Shown: positions 44,953-54,147, numbered from the stretch's first letter. The stretch: 64,000 bases of DNA from Pseudonocardia halophobica (GCF_027922425.1 NZ_BSFQ01000004.1:298314-362313), one strand, 5' to 3'. The notes: generated by a model not told the origin, from the letters alone. Program-made: numbers and translations.

Positions 44953-46968
44953 ATGGCGCTGCGCGAGCGTGTGCCGACAACGGGGTCACGATCCGTCACG
45001 AAGCGGTCGGGCCGGCATCGGGCCGGGTCGCACCGGCCCGCGATCGTCGTGCCGGAGCAGCGGGGAACATCCCACCGCTGGATCACCGCGGAGGCCGACG
45101 AGCGGGCGCGGCGGCGGGAGTCGCGGCGGCGGGCGGGTACCGGGACGGAGACCCGGTCGGTGCCCGCGGAGACGGCACGTGGTGCGGCCGTCGGGCTCGA
45201 ACCCGGTGTGGAGAGCCGGTCCCTGCGAGCGGAGGCGGCGCGGAGCGCGGCCGCCGGTCTCGCGGGGGCGCGGCTGGCCACGGCGCTGGTCGGGCGGGTC
45301 GTCGCGGACTGCCACCGCGAGGCGGCCACCCGGATCGCGGACCGGATCGCCACCGTCCGTGCGCCGCTGCCGGAGCCCGGGGTCGTCGACCGCGAGCCGG
45401 AGCCCGGCGTCACGCGAACCCTGCCGGTCCGCTACCGGGGTGTGCCGACGCGCCGCCGGCCGCGGCCGGCTGCCGGGGTGTGGGTCCTGCTCGGGCTGCT
45501 GCTGGTCGTGGCGGTGGCCGTGCCGTCGGCGGTGCGGCAGGCCGGGTTCGCGACGACGGCCGACGCGGCGGCCGAGCGGTTCCCCGGCGTCTTCCCCGAG
45601 AACACCGAGCCCGGAGCCGGCGGCGGCCCGGTCGCGCCGGCACCCGCCGAGTTCACGACCGCGCTGCCCGACGGGCGCGCGCAGGTCGCGATCGACGCCG
45701 CCCTCTCGCAGGTGGGCGTGCCCTACCAGTGGGGCGGCGACGGACCGGCCGCCGGCGACCAGGGCTTCGACTGCTCGGGCCTGACCGTGTTCGCCTACGG
45801 CGCCGCGGGGATCACCCTGCCGCGCACCGCGCACACCCAGTACGTCGCGGGTCCGCACGTGCCCGCCGACGCCGCGCTGCAGCCCGGCGACCTCGTCTTC
45901 TACGGCACGCCGTCCGCGGTGCACCACGTCGGCGTCTACCTCGGCGACGGCCGGATGGTGAACGCGCCGACCTACGGCCAGCCGGTCCGGACCTCGTACT
46001 ACCGCTGGCGCGGCGACGACTATCTCGGCGCCACCCGACCCGCCGCCCCCGGCCCGCGCAGCAGCGGGATGCTGCAGGTGCTGCCGGAGCCTCGGGTCAC
46101 CTCGCCGAACGGGTGGCCGAAGACCTTCGACGCCCCCGCCGCGCCGGCCCCCGCCGCCGCGATCGCCCCGAGCGAGAGCCTGCCACCGGAGTCCGTGACG
46201 GCCGCCGCGGCGATGGCGGCCTCCGTCGGACCGCTCAGCGTGGTCGACGGCGCGGTGCCGAGCGGGGCCGGTGCGGGATCCACCGGGCCGGTGTTCGGCG
46301 AGCCCGCGGCTGCCCCGGCCACCGGGCCGGCCCCGGCCGGGCAGGTGTGGCGGCCCGCCGCGGCGACGTGGCGGTTGCCGGCGGGCGGGGACGTGAGCGG
46401 TGACGCCGCCTCAGCTCCGGCTGGTTCGACCGTGGCCGGCCCCGCGGGTCAGGTGGCTGCGGTTGCGGGTCCGGCGCAGGCCGCAGCTCCGGCGGACCAG
46501 ACCGGAGCCGCCCCGGCCGAGAACTCCGCGGCTCCGCCGGCTGCGGCGGCTCCGACGCCTGCAGGCCCTGCCGACACCGCCCGGTCCGCTGTGGCACCGG
46601 CCGGGGACGTCCCGGCCGCCCAGGCACCGACCGTCGGCACCCTGACCCTGCCCGGCGGCGAGCTCCCGCTGGTGGCGGCGCGGCTAGACGAGGCCAGCGT
46701 CCCGGTGGCGCCCGAGCCGGGCACCGCCGCACTCCTCGACGAGGGCGACGCGCAGCTCGTCGTCCTGCGCTCGGCCGACGACCTCCCGCTCGACCAGCAG
46801 CTCACGGTCGCCGTCGACGGCGCCGACCCGCGCTCCCGCACGGTGGTGGAGGCGGCCCCGATGTCGGCGCAGGAGCTGGCGGAGCACATCCGCTCGCTGC
46901 CGGCGGGGGAGTTCCAGGTCCTCGCCCCCGCCGCCGACGGCACCTGGACGGTCGCCGAGCTCGAGTAG
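44953..46968 (+). CDS. NlpC/P60 domain cell-wall hydrolase with long Ala/Pro tail
   Basis: A 671-residue membrane protein. Residues 1-172 are basic, probably cytoplasmic and of low complexity, with one helix at about 174-192. The NlpC/P60 domain (about 243-360) has GVPYQWGGDG, GFDCSGLTVFAY with nucleophile Cys274, LPRTAHTQY, PGDLVFYG and SAVHHVGVYLGDGRM with His325. It should cut the stem peptide of peptidoglycan. About 300 residues of Ala/Pro/Gly/Thr-rich sequence follow, ending in a more ordered segment (LDEGDAQLVVLRSADDLPL). The large N-terminal region is unusual for the family. No riboswitch seen upstream. Confidence 0.88.
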   Translation: MALRERVPTTGSRSVTKRSGRHRAGSHRPAIVVPEQRGTSHRWITAEADERARRRESRRRAGTGTETRSVPAETARGAAVGLEPGVESRSLRAEAARSAAAGLAGARLATALVGRVVADCHREAATRIADRIATVRAPLPEPGVVDREPEPGVTRTLPVRYRGVPTRRRPRPAAGVWVLLGLLLVVAVAVPSAVRQAGFATTADAAAERFPGVFPENTEPGAGGGPVAPAPAEFTTALPDGRAQVAIDAALSQVGVPYQWGGDGPAAGDQGFDCSGLTVFAYGAAGITLPRTAHTQYVAGPHVPADAALQPGDLVFYGTPSAVHHVGVYLGDGRMVNAPTYGQPVRTSYYRWRGDDYLGATRPAAPGPRSSGMLQVLPEPRVTSPNGWPKTFDAPAAPAPAAAIAPSESLPPESVTAAAAMAASVGPLSVVDGAVPSGAGAGSTGPVFGEPAAAPATGPAPAGQVWRPAAATWRLPAGGDVSGDAASAPAGSTVAGPAGQVAAVAGPAQAAAPADQTGAAPAENSAAPPAAAAPTPAGPADTARSAVAPAGDVPAAQAPTVGTLTLPGGELPLVAARLDEASVPVAPEPGTAALLDEGDAQLVVLRSADDLPLDQQLTVAVDGADPRSRTVVEAAPMSAQELAEHIRSLPAGEFQVLAPAADGTWTVAELE

Positions 46969-47033
46969 TGATCGTCGTACCGGTGCGCTGAGGGCGGCGA
47001 TGCCCGCTCTCAGCGCACGGAAGCAACGATCAC
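46968..47033. terminator. Nested inverted-repeat terminator
   Basis: Outer arms GTGATCGT (46968-46975) and ACGATCAC (47026-47033) enclose an inner stem GTGCGCTGAG (46983-46992) / CTCAGCGCAC (47009-47018). It begins on the last base of the NlpC/P60 stop codon and faces the convergent thioredoxin-NHL gene. Confidence 0.6.
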
Positions 47034-47046
47034 GAACGCCGGCCCG

Positions 47047-48831
47047 TCACCGCCCGTCGACCGCCCGCAGGTCGAGCACGAGCTCGGCCGGGGCGGTGCC
47101 GTCGCCCTCCACCACCCGCACCGGCACGCCCCAGTCCTGCTGGTACCGGTGGCAGGCGCCGAAGACGGCGTCGCCCTCGTCGCAGGCCGCGGCGGCGACG
47201 CTCACCGACAGCACCCCCTCGCCGGGCGCCAGGACGAGCGAGCGGACCAGGCCGGGCGCGGTGCCGCCGCCCTCGACCAGCAGCGACGCCGGCGACGCGT
47301 CCACCGTCAGCACCGTCGGGTCGCCGAAGCGCGTGTCGAGGTGCTGCCCCGTCGGCGGGGTGAAGTCGATCGTGAGCGCGACGGGTCCGGCCGCGAGGTC
47401 GGTGCGCGGGCGGCGCACGGTGTGCGACCCGGCGTTGACGAGCGCGCCGGCCGGGATCGGCAGCCGCACCAGCCGGTGCGCCGCCGACTCCACGACCACC
47501 AGCGTCTCCCCGTCGACGAGGACGTCGCTGGGCTCGGCGAGGTCCTGCGCCAGCGTGGTCACCTGCCCACCGGCGATGCGGCGGACGGCCCCGTTGTAGG
47601 TGTCCGCCACCGCGATCGAGCCGTCGGGCAGCACGCCGACGCCGAGCGGGTGCTGCAGCAGCGCCTCGCGGGCCGGGCCGTCGCGGAACCCGAAGTCGAA
47701 CAGGCCGAGCCCGACGGCGGTGCTGACCTGCGGCGTCGCGTCGAGGTCCAGGGCGCGCACCGCGGAGGTCTCGGCGTCGGCGACCCAGAGCGTGTCGCCG
47801 GCGACCGCCAGTCCGGACGGCTGGGCGAAGAACGCGTCGGTCACCGGCCCGTCGCGGAGTCCCTCGGTGGTCGTGCCGGCCAGCACGGCGAGCTCCCCGG
47901 AGACCGGCGAGAAGGTCCACAGCTGGTGCCACCCCGCCATCGCGACGACGATCCGGCCGCGCCACCACGCCACGTCCCACGGGGTCGACAGCTCGGCCGC
48001 CGAACCGCCGGGCTCCACGCGCTCGCGCAGCGGCGAGCCGGTGCCCGCGACCGTCGTCACGTGCCCGTCGGCGAGCCGCAGCCCGCGCAGGGCGTGGTTC
48101 ACCGAGTCGGCGACGACGACGTCGTATCCCACCTCGGCGACCACCTCGGCCGGCAGCACGGCCAACCCCTGCGGCTCCGAGAACTCCGGCGAGGTGCCGT
48201 CGCGGAACCCGCGCGAGCCCGTCCCGAACCGTCTGATCTCGTCGAACTGTGCGTCGACCTGCACCACCTGGTGGTGCGCGGTGTCCGAGACCAGGAAGCC
48301 GCCGGGCACGGCGACGACCTTCCCCGGGAACCGCAGCGCGGTCGACGGCGGCGGGGGCGCGACGGACGGCCCGTCACCCCGGCGCAGGGTCCCCTTCGCG
48401 GTGTGCTCGGCCACCAGCTCGCGTATCAGCACCGCCAGGCCGTGCGCGTGCCCCTCGCCCGCCATCTGCGCGACGACGTACCCCTCCGGGTCCACCACCG
48501 CGAGCGTCGGCCACGCGCGGGCGGCGTACGCGTCCCACATCGCGAGGTCCGGGTCGTCGAGCACGGGGTGGTGCACCCCGTACCGCTCGACGGCCGCCTC
48601 GACCGCCTTCGGGTCGCCCTCGTGGGCGAACTTCGGCGAGTGCACCCCGACGACCACGAGGACGTCGGCGAACTCCTCTTCGACCGGCCGCAGCTCGTCG
48701 AGCACGTGCAGGCAGTTGACGCAGCAGAACGTCCAGAAGTCGAGCAGGACGATCTTGCCGCGCAGATCCGGCGCCTCGCCGCCGGTGTTCAGCCAGCGAC
48801 GTCCACGCAGCTCCGGAGCCCGTACCCGCAT
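47047..48831 (-). CDS. Thioredoxin-like domain fused to NHL repeats (NHLRC2-type)
   Basis: A 594-residue soluble protein from ATG 48831; a GTG one codon upstream is the alternative. Residues 1-150 are a TlpA/thioredoxin-like domain with LLDFWTFCCVNCLHVLDEL (CVNC, C37-C40), GVHSPKF and RAWPTLAVVDPEGYV with the cis-Pro. Residues about 165-460 are NHL beta-propeller repeats such as FLVSDTAHHQVVQVD, VVADSVNHALRGL, LWVADAETSAVRALD and IAVADTYNGAVRRI. A C-terminal beta-rich domain with two cysteines follows. No signal peptide is seen. Function unproven. Confidence 0.88.
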   Translation of the reverse strand: MRVRAPELRGRRWLNTGGEAPDLRGKIVLLDFWTFCCVNCLHVLDELRPVEEEFADVLVVVGVHSPKFAHEGDPKAVEAAVERYGVHHPVLDDPDLAMWDAYAARAWPTLAVVDPEGYVVAQMAGEGHAHGLAVLIRELVAEHTAKGTLRRGDGPSVAPPPPSTALRFPGKVVAVPGGFLVSDTAHHQVVQVDAQFDEIRRFGTGSRGFRDGTSPEFSEPQGLAVLPAEVVAEVGYDVVVADSVNHALRGLRLADGHVTTVAGTGSPLRERVEPGGSAAELSTPWDVAWWRGRIVVAMAGWHQLWTFSPVSGELAVLAGTTTEGLRDGPVTDAFFAQPSGLAVAGDTLWVADAETSAVRALDLDATPQVSTAVGLGLFDFGFRDGPAREALLQHPLGVGVLPDGSIAVADTYNGAVRRIAGGQVTTLAQDLAEPSDVLVDGETLVVVESAAHRLVRLPIPAGALVNAGSHTVRRPRTDLAAGPVALTIDFTPPTGQHLDTRFGDPTVLTVDASPASLLVEGGGTAPGLVRSLVLAPGEGVLSVSVAAAACDEGDAVFGACHRYQQDWGVPVRVVEGDGTAPAELVLDLRAVDGR

Positions 48832-48881
48832 CACGGACGGATCAACGCGCGGGACCGCCGCCCCTGTTCCAGACTGGGTGC

Positions 48882-49688
48882 GTGCCGGAACTGCCCGAGG
48901 TGGAGACCGCGCGGAAGGTGCTCGAGGAGGCCCTGGACCGCGAGATCAGGTCCGTCGACGACAACGACGAGTGGGTGTGCCGGCCCCATCCGCCGGGCGA
49001 GATCGCGAAGGCGCTGGTCGGCGGCCGGCTGACCGCGGCCCACCGGCGCGGCAAGACGATGTGGTGCGAGACCGTCGACCGGGACGGCGAGGAGGGCCCG
49101 ACGCTCGGCGTGCACCTCGGCATGGATGGGCGCGTGATCGTCACGAACTCCGACGGGGAGCGCGTCGGCGGCGGCCCGGAGCGACCGGACCGGCAGCCCC
49201 GCAAGCCCGAGTGGGACCGGTTCACCGTCAACTTCGCCGACGGCGGCCGGTTCCGGCTGTTCGACAAGCGTCGCCTGGGGCGGATCCGCCTCGAGCCGGA
49301 CCTCTCGGGTCTGGGGCCCGACGCCGAGGAGATCACCGCCGCCGACTTCCGCACCCGGATCGCGCGCAGCCGCTCCGCGGTCAAGGCGCGGCTGCTGGAC
49401 CAGTCGGTGATCGCGGGCGTCGGGAACCTCCTCGCCGACGAGACGCTGTGGCGCGCCAGGATCAACCCGGCGGCGCCCGCGGACGAGCTGGGGCGCACGG
49501 AGCTCGACCGCCTGTACCGCAACCTCGAGAAGTCCCTGAAGTCCGCGATCGCGAACGGCGGCGTGCACACGGGCGAGGTGATCGAGCACCGCCACCCCGG
49601 CGGGCACTGCCCGCGGTGCGGCGCCGAGATGCGCCACGGGACCGTCGGCGGCCGCAGCACCTGGTGGTGCTCGAAGGAGCAGCAGTAG
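48882..49688 (+). CDS. Fpg/Nei family DNA glycosylase
   Basis: A 268-residue base-excision repair enzyme. The N-terminus PELPEVETARKVLEEAL gives catalytic Pro and Glu; RRGKTMW has the conserved Lys; LLDQSVIAGVGNLLADETLW is the H2TH signature. The C-terminal zinc finger has C243 and C246 (CPRC), Arg258 in GGRSTWWC and C263, but the protein ends SKEQQ, so the fourth zinc Cys is missing. Whether it acts on 8-oxoguanine or on oxidised pyrimidines cannot be decided. Its start is 50 bp from the divergent thioredoxin-NHL gene. Confidence 0.93.
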   Translation: MPELPEVETARKVLEEALDREIRSVDDNDEWVCRPHPPGEIAKALVGGRLTAAHRRGKTMWCETVDRDGEEGPTLGVHLGMDGRVIVTNSDGERVGGGPERPDRQPRKPEWDRFTVNFADGGRFRLFDKRRLGRIRLEPDLSGLGPDAEEITAADFRTRIARSRSAVKARLLDQSVIAGVGNLLADETLWRARINPAAPADELGRTELDRLYRNLEKSLKSAIANGGVHTGEVIEHRHPGGHCPRCGAEMRHGTVGGRSTWWCSKEQQ

Positions 49689-49692
49689 CCGG

Positions 49693-50346
49693 TCAGCTCA
49701 GGGCGGGCTCCGGGTGCCGGGCGCGCCACCACAGCAGCACCCCCGTGCACACCGCGAGCCAGGCGGCGCCGGTGGCCCAGCCCGCGACGACGTCGCTGAA
49801 CCAGTGCACGCCCAGGTAGATGCGGGTGTAGCCGATCCCGCCGATCCACGCCGCCGCGACCAGCAGGGCGCCCAGCCGCAGCGGGCCGGTGAGGTGCGGC
49901 CAGGCCAGCACGACGAGCGCCCCGACGACGACCATCGACATCGTCGCGTGCCCGGAGGGCAGCGACTCGTTCCCGGCCTCGACCAGGCGCACCGCCAGCG
50001 GCGGCCGCGGACGGTCCAGCATGCGTTTGACCAGCGTGAACACCACGCTGGCGCCGGCCATCGTGGCGATCAGCCACACGCCGTCGACGCGCCGCCCGCG
50101 CAGGATCAGCACGATGCCCGTGACCAGGGCGAGCACCGCCATCGCGGCGGTGCTGCCGAGGTTCGTGAACACGACCAGGATCGCCGTGACCCCGACGGAG
50201 CGGCTGTCGATCGCCCCGGCGAGGGCCGAGCCGTCCTCGTCCGCGGGCCCGACGCCGGTGAACGCGGCCCAGATCAGCCCGGCCGCCAGGGTGAGCAGGA
50301 GGACGGAGCAGGTCGCGGTGAGCGCGAGGACGCGGCGGCCGGGCAC
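49693..50346 (-). CDS. PAP2 family phosphatase
   Basis: A 217-residue membrane phosphatase with about six helices, from GTG 50346. The three PAP2 motifs are present: VKRMLDRPRPPL, SLPSGHATMSM, and RIYLGVHWFSDVVAGW. It is likely to dephosphorylate a lipid phosphate or prenyl pyrophosphate at the outer face of the membrane. Convergent with the Fpg/Nei gene, only 4 bp between stops. Confidence 0.93.
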   Translation of the reverse strand: MPGRRVLALTATCSVLLLTLAAGLIWAAFTGVGPADEDGSALAGAIDSRSVGVTAILVVFTNLGSTAAMAVLALVTGIVLILRGRRVDGVWLIATMAGASVVFTLVKRMLDRPRPPLAVRLVEAGNESLPSGHATMSMVVVGALVVLAWPHLTGPLRLGALLVAAAWIGGIGYTRIYLGVHWFSDVVAGWATGAAWLAVCTGVLLWWRARHPEPALS

Positions 50347-50420
50347 CCCACCACTCTGCCCACGCGGGACCGCCGGCGCCCGCCGACCGGCCGAATCCTC
50401 AGCCGCAGCTCAGGAGGGGT

Positions 50421-50462
50421 CGTGAGTGCCTACTGCCCCTAGAGGGGCAGTCGGCACTCACG
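50421..50462. repeat. 42-bp intergenic palindrome (copy 3)
   Basis: Arms 50421-50440 and 50443-50462 with an AG loop and one mismatch, beginning CGTGAGTGCCTACTGCCCCT. It differs from the copy at 25503 at only two positions. It ends 2 bp before the pgi stop and probably terminates pgi transcription. Confidence 0.9.
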
Positions 50463-50464
50463 GG

Positions 50465-52144
50465 TCAGCTGCGGCCGCGCAGGGTGCGGTACCGGCGGAT
50501 GAGCGCGGCGGTGGAGGCGTCGAGCGCGGAGAAGTCCGGGTCGTCGCCGTAGAGGGCGGGGCCGAACTGCTTGGCCATCACCTTGCCCAGCTCCACGCCC
50601 CACTGGTCGAAGCTGTCGATGCCCCAGATCGTGCCCTCCACGAAGGTCTGGTGCTCGTAGAAGGCGATGAGCTGGCCCAGCGTCGACGGCGTGAGCTTCG
50701 GCGCGAGGATCGTCGAGGTGGGCCGGTTCCCGGGCATGACCTTGTGCGGCACGACGTCGGCCGGGGTGCCCTCGGCCTCGATCTCCTCCTTCGTCTTGCC
50801 GAAGGCGAGCGCGGCCGTCTGCGCGAACAGGTTGGACATGAACAGGTCGTGCATGTCCGGCCCAGATCCATCGGCACCGCCCTCGCCCGGGAGGTCGTGG
50901 TTGGGCTCGGCGAAGCCGATGAAGTCCGCCGGCACGAGCCGGGTGCCCTGGTGGAGCAGCTGGTAGAAGGCGTGCTGACCGTTGGTGCCGGGCTCGCCCC
51001 AGAAGATCTCGCCGGTCTCGGTGGTGACCGGGGTGCCGTCGGCGCGCACCGACTTGCCGTTGCTCTCCATCGTGAGCTGCTGGAGGTAGGCGGGCAGCCG
51101 GTGCAGGTACTGCGAGTACGGCAGCACCGCGTGGGTCTCGACGCCGAAGAAGTTGTCGTACCAGACGTTGAGCAGGCCGCTGATCACCGGCAGGTTCGCG
51201 GTCAGCGGGGCGGTGCGGAAGTGCTCGTCGATCGCGTGCATGCCGGCGAGGAACTCGGCGAAGCCCTGCCTGCCGATCGCGACCATGAGCGAGAGCCCGA
51301 TCGCGGAGTCGACGGAGTAGCGGCCGCCGACCCAGTCCCAGAAGCCGAACATGTTGGCCTCGTCGATGCCGAACTCGCGGACCTTCTCGGCGTTCGTCGA
51401 CACGGCCACGAAGTGCTTCGCGACGGCCTTCTCGTCACCCAGGCCGTCGACCAGCCAGGTCCGGGCGTTGCGGGCGTTGGTGAGAGTCTCGAGCGTGGTG
51501 AAGGTCTTCGACGAGACGATGAACAGCGTGGTCGCCGGGTCGAGGTCGTGGGTGGTCTCGGCCAGGTCGGTCGGGTCGATGTTCGACACGAACCGGCACT
51601 CGACCTCGCGCAGCGAGTAGTCCTTGAGCGCCTCGTACGCCATGACCGGGCCCAGGTCCGAGCCGCCGATGCCGATGTTGACGACGGTGCGGATCCGCTC
51701 GCCGGTGGCCCCGGTCCACTCCCCGGAGCGGACCCTGTCCGTGAACTCGCCCATCCGGTCGAGCACGGCGTGGACGTCCGCGACCACGTCCTGGCCGTCG
51801 ACCGTCAGCGAGGCCGTCCGCGGCAGCCGCAGCGCGGTGTGCAGCACCGCCCGGTCCTCGCTGGTGTTGATGTGCGCGCCGGAGAACATCGCGGTGATCC
51901 GGTCCGGCAGGCCGGCGGCCTCGGCCAGGGCCACCAGCTTCGGCACCGTCTCGCCGGTGATCCGGTGCTTCGAGTAGTCGAGGACGAGGTCGGCGCCCTG
52001 GACGGTCATCGCCTCCGCCCGCCCGGCATCGGCGTCGAACAGCTCGCGGAGGTGCGCCGGCTCGACGGCCGCGTGGTGCTCGGTCAGGGCCGCCCACTCC
52101 GGGGTCGCGGTGATGTCTCGGGGGTTGTCCACGCCGGACATCAT
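50465..52144 (-). CDS. pgi: Glucose-6-phosphate isomerase
   Basis: Interconverts glucose 6-phosphate and fructose 6-phosphate. It is 559 residues from ATG 52144; two neighbouring starts are possible (GTG 52168, ATG 52141). Signatures are [73 protein letters not shown] with catalytic Glu and His, and [11 protein letters not shown] with the catalytic Lys. Other glycolytic genes are not nearby. Confidence 0.97.
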   Translation of the reverse strand: MMSGVDNPRDITATPEWAALTEHHAAVEPAHLRELFDADAGRAEAMTVQGADLVLDYSKHRITGETVPKLVALAEAAGLPDRITAMFSGAHINTSEDRAVLHTALRLPRTASLTVDGQDVVADVHAVLDRMGEFTDRVRSGEWTGATGERIRTVVNIGIGGSDLGPVMAYEALKDYSLREVECRFVSNIDPTDLAETTHDLDPATTLFIVSSKTFTTLETLTNARNARTWLVDGLGDEKAVAKHFVAVSTNAEKVREFGIDEANMFGFWDWVGGRYSVDSAIGLSLMVAIGRQGFAEFLAGMHAIDEHFRTAPLTANLPVISGLLNVWYDNFFGVETHAVLPYSQYLHRLPAYLQQLTMESNGKSVRADGTPVTTETGEIFWGEPGTNGQHAFYQLLHQGTRLVPADFIGFAEPNHDLPGEGGADGSGPDMHDLFMSNLFAQTAALAFGKTKEEIEAEGTPADVVPHKVMPGNRPTSTILAPKLTPSTLGQLIAFYEHQTFVEGTIWGIDSFDQWGVELGKVMAKQFGPALYGDDPDFSALDASTAALIRRYRTLRGRS

Positions 52145-52301
52145 GCCCGCGTCCGGCCTGCCTGACACGTCCCGCGGACCGGCGGTCGGCGGGTGTGGCT
52201 ACCACTAACCCGACAGTGGTGGCGGCGTGCTGTCCGGCGCCGGGTCGCACGCGGTGTCCTGTGGTCCGACGACGACAGCACCCCGAGAAGGAGCGTTCCC
52301 C

Positions 52302-52748
52302 GTGAGCGAGCAGCCCGCCCCCGCCGCCGGCAGCACCGGTTCCGCCGTCCTCGCCAGCCCCGCCTGGATCATCGGCGGCCTGCGCAACCGCCCCGGCTAC
52401 CTCATCACCGCCGCCACACCACCCGACCCGGCCCGCGTGGCCTTCACCGACGGCGAGGAGACCCTGTTCGACGTCCCGCTCGCCGAGGTCTCCGGCGTCA
52501 CCTACCCCTGGTACTGGTTCGGCGGCGGCTTCAAGGCCCGGATCGCCGGGAAGACCGTGAAGATCACGTTCGTGAAGCCGAACGGCATGCCGAGCCCGGA
52601 CCCCTCCGCCCTGGAGCTCGGCCTCTCGGCCCTGGGCGTGGCGGCCGCGTTCCAGGGCGTGGGGCACGTCGGCGACCTGGCCGGGCTGGCGTGGATCGCC
52701 CCCGGCCGCAAGGCCACGGCGCAGTGGCGGGAGGTGCTCCCGGCCTGA
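52302..52748 (+). CDS. Hypothetical protein, PH-like beta fold suggested
   Basis: A 148-residue protein from GTG 52302 with AAGGAG 8 nt upstream. After a disordered Ala/Pro lead, the centre has alternating strands: PGYLITAATPPDPARVAFTD, LFDVPLAEVSGVTYPWYWFG, FKARIAGKTVKITFVKPNG. The motif 'deviation from I/V-P-L-A-E-V-S' then W, followed by K-I-T-F, looks like a small membrane-trafficking/PH-like or GRAM-type domain, but I do not recognise the family. The end is LAWIAPGRKATAQWREVLP. No signal peptide. A large hairpin follows its stop. Confidence 0.6.
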   Translation: MSEQPAPAAGSTGSAVLASPAWIIGGLRNRPGYLITAATPPDPARVAFTDGEETLFDVPLAEVSGVTYPWYWFGGGFKARIAGKTVKITFVKPNGMPSPDPSALELGLSALGVAAAFQGVGHVGDLAGLAWIAPGRKATAQWREVLPA

Positions 52749-52786
52749 TCCCCGCGGGCCCGACCGCCCTCCCGTCCACGGGCGTC

Positions 52787-52847
52787 CCCCCGCTCGCCGA
52801 CGCCGCGCCACCCAGGTGGGTGGACGCGGCGCGCCGACCAGCGGGGG
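52787..52847 (+). terminator. Large imperfect hairpin terminator
   Basis: CCCCCGCT (52787-52794) pairs with AGCGGGGG (52840-52847), enclosing an imperfect GC-rich inner stem built from GCCGCGCC- and GGCGCG-type arms, 39 bp after the upstream stop. Confidence 0.5.
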
Positions 52848-52868
52848 AGTCGCGGAGACGAACGGTCC

Positions 52869-52895
52869 GTAACCACGCGCTCCGGGTTTCGTTAC
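52869..52895. promoter_or_regulatory. GTAAC/GTTAC inverted repeat upstream of the first doxX gene
   Basis: GTAAC-N17-GTTAC lies 150-175 bp before the DoxX start in a 294-bp gap that otherwise shows no gene. The arms are short, so this is only a candidate operator. Confidence 0.3.
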
Positions 52896-53042
52896 ACGGA
52901 TGAGTGGTTCGCACCTGCTGTTCATCGCGTGCGGATGACGGACCACCGCAGAAACCGCTGTTCGGCCTAGACCTGGCCGCGCTCCGGTCTAGCTTCGTCA
53001 CTCACCGCGGTTTGCCGACGACCCGTAGTCAGGAGCTCGAAG

Positions 53043-53888
53043 ATGTTGACCCGTTCGGTTCCCGAACCCGCGAAGCACGTGCTCATCCTGATCGCGCGGT
53101 TGACCGTGTCGTTCATCATGCTGGCGCACGTCTGGCAGAGCTTCTTCCAGGCGGGCTTCGGGACGGCCACCGACCAGTTCACGAACTTCGGCATTCCCCT
53201 GGCCATCGTCGCGACGGCGTTCACCCTGGTCGTGGAGCTGATCGGCTCGATCCTCATCGCGGTCGGCATCTTCGTGCCGTGGGCCGCGGCCGGCATGGCG
53301 TTCGTGATGTACGGCGCCATCTGGTTCGTGCACGGCGCGCACGGCGTGTTCGTGAAGAACAACGGCTGGGAGCTCGTCGCCCTCATCGCGGGGATCGTGC
53401 TGGCCATCGCCGCGTTCGGTCCCGGCCGCTACAGCCTCGACCACCTGATCTTCGAGCGGAAGCGCGAGGAGGACGTGCCCGCTCCGGTCGACGTGAGCTC
53501 GGACCCCTCCGGCGTGCCGATCGCCCCGGCCCCCGCAGCGTTCGCCGCCCGCCCGGCCTCGGCCCCGGGCTGGGACGCGCCGCGCTGGGAGGACGAGCGG
53601 CACGCCGCCGCGCCGGCCCCGCGCTGGGACGCCGAGCCGGCTGTGCAGCAGCCGGTGCGGGTCTCGTCCGCCCAGCCGTTCTCCCTGTGGGACGACGGCC
53701 GGGCCGGTGCCGACGCCCCGGCGCCCCGGCGGGTGCCGACCGCGTACTCGAACTCGTCCACCCGGCCCGGCGCCCGGCACGCCGTCCACCCCGGCGCCCC
53801 GTCCGTCGACTACGCGGACTACGCCGACCCGTACACCGGCCCGCAGGCCCACCTCGACGCCCCCCAGCAGCGCGAGCAGCAGTACTGA
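53043..53888 (+). CDS. DoxX family membrane protein with Pro/Ala-rich tail
   Basis: A 281-residue protein from ATG 53043. Four membrane helices lie within residues 12-140: VLILIARLTVSFIMLAHVWQ, IVATAFTLVVELIGSILIAVG, AAAGMAFVMYGAIWFVHG and LVALIAGIVLAIAAFG. The domain ends PGRYSLDHLIFERKR. A further 135 residues are disordered and rich in Ala, Pro and Arg. DoxX proteins are linked to thiosulfate:quinone oxidoreductase and to membrane redox-stress complexes; which applies here is unknown. It is a paralogue of the gene 260 bp downstream. Confidence 0.88.
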   Translation: MLTRSVPEPAKHVLILIARLTVSFIMLAHVWQSFFQAGFGTATDQFTNFGIPLAIVATAFTLVVELIGSILIAVGIFVPWAAAGMAFVMYGAIWFVHGAHGVFVKNNGWELVALIAGIVLAIAAFGPGRYSLDHLIFERKREEDVPAPVDVSSDPSGVPIAPAPAAFAARPASAPGWDAPRWEDERHAAAPAPRWDAEPAVQQPVRVSSAQPFSLWDDGRAGADAPAPRRVPTAYSNSSTRPGARHAVHPGAPSVDYADYADPYTGPQAHLDAPQQREQQY

Positions 53889-53939
53889 CCCCGGGGGCGC
53901 ACCGGAGCGCGCCGGTGCGCACCGTCACCTCCTGACCGG

Positions 53940-54001
53940 GGCCCCGCGGCCCTTCCGTCCCGCCGCCACGCGACCGCGGCGGGACGGGCGGCCGCGGGGC
54001 C
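53940..54001 (+). terminator. Large GC-rich hairpin terminator
   Basis: A 12-bp outer stem (53940-53951 with 53990-54001) and a second inner stem (CGTCCCGCCGC with GCGGCGGGACG) separate the two doxX genes. Confidence 0.65.
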
Positions 54002-54046
54002 TTCGTCGTCCCACCGGGAAGATGATCGCTCTCCGCTTCATCTCGA

Positions 54047-54059
54047 TCACACAGTGTGA
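54047..54059. promoter_or_regulatory. 13-bp palindromic operator candidate
   Basis: TCACAC-A-GTGTGA is a perfect odd palindrome 89 bp before the second doxX ATG, in an unusually AT-rich stretch for this genome. TetR-, GntR- or Rrf2-type repressors bind such sites; no regulator gene is adjacent. Confidence 0.45.
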
Positions 54060-54147
54060 GAACGGACATGATCGCCCCATCGGGACGGATCGCGTCGTTA
54101 CGGTCGGCCAAGTTAGTAGAACGTTCATCCATCGGAGGTCGTCCGTC

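Noticed and set aside
52869..52895. GlnR operator upstream of doxX
   Set aside because: GTAAC and GTTAC arms are present, but no GAAAC half-sites occur at 6-nt spacing.
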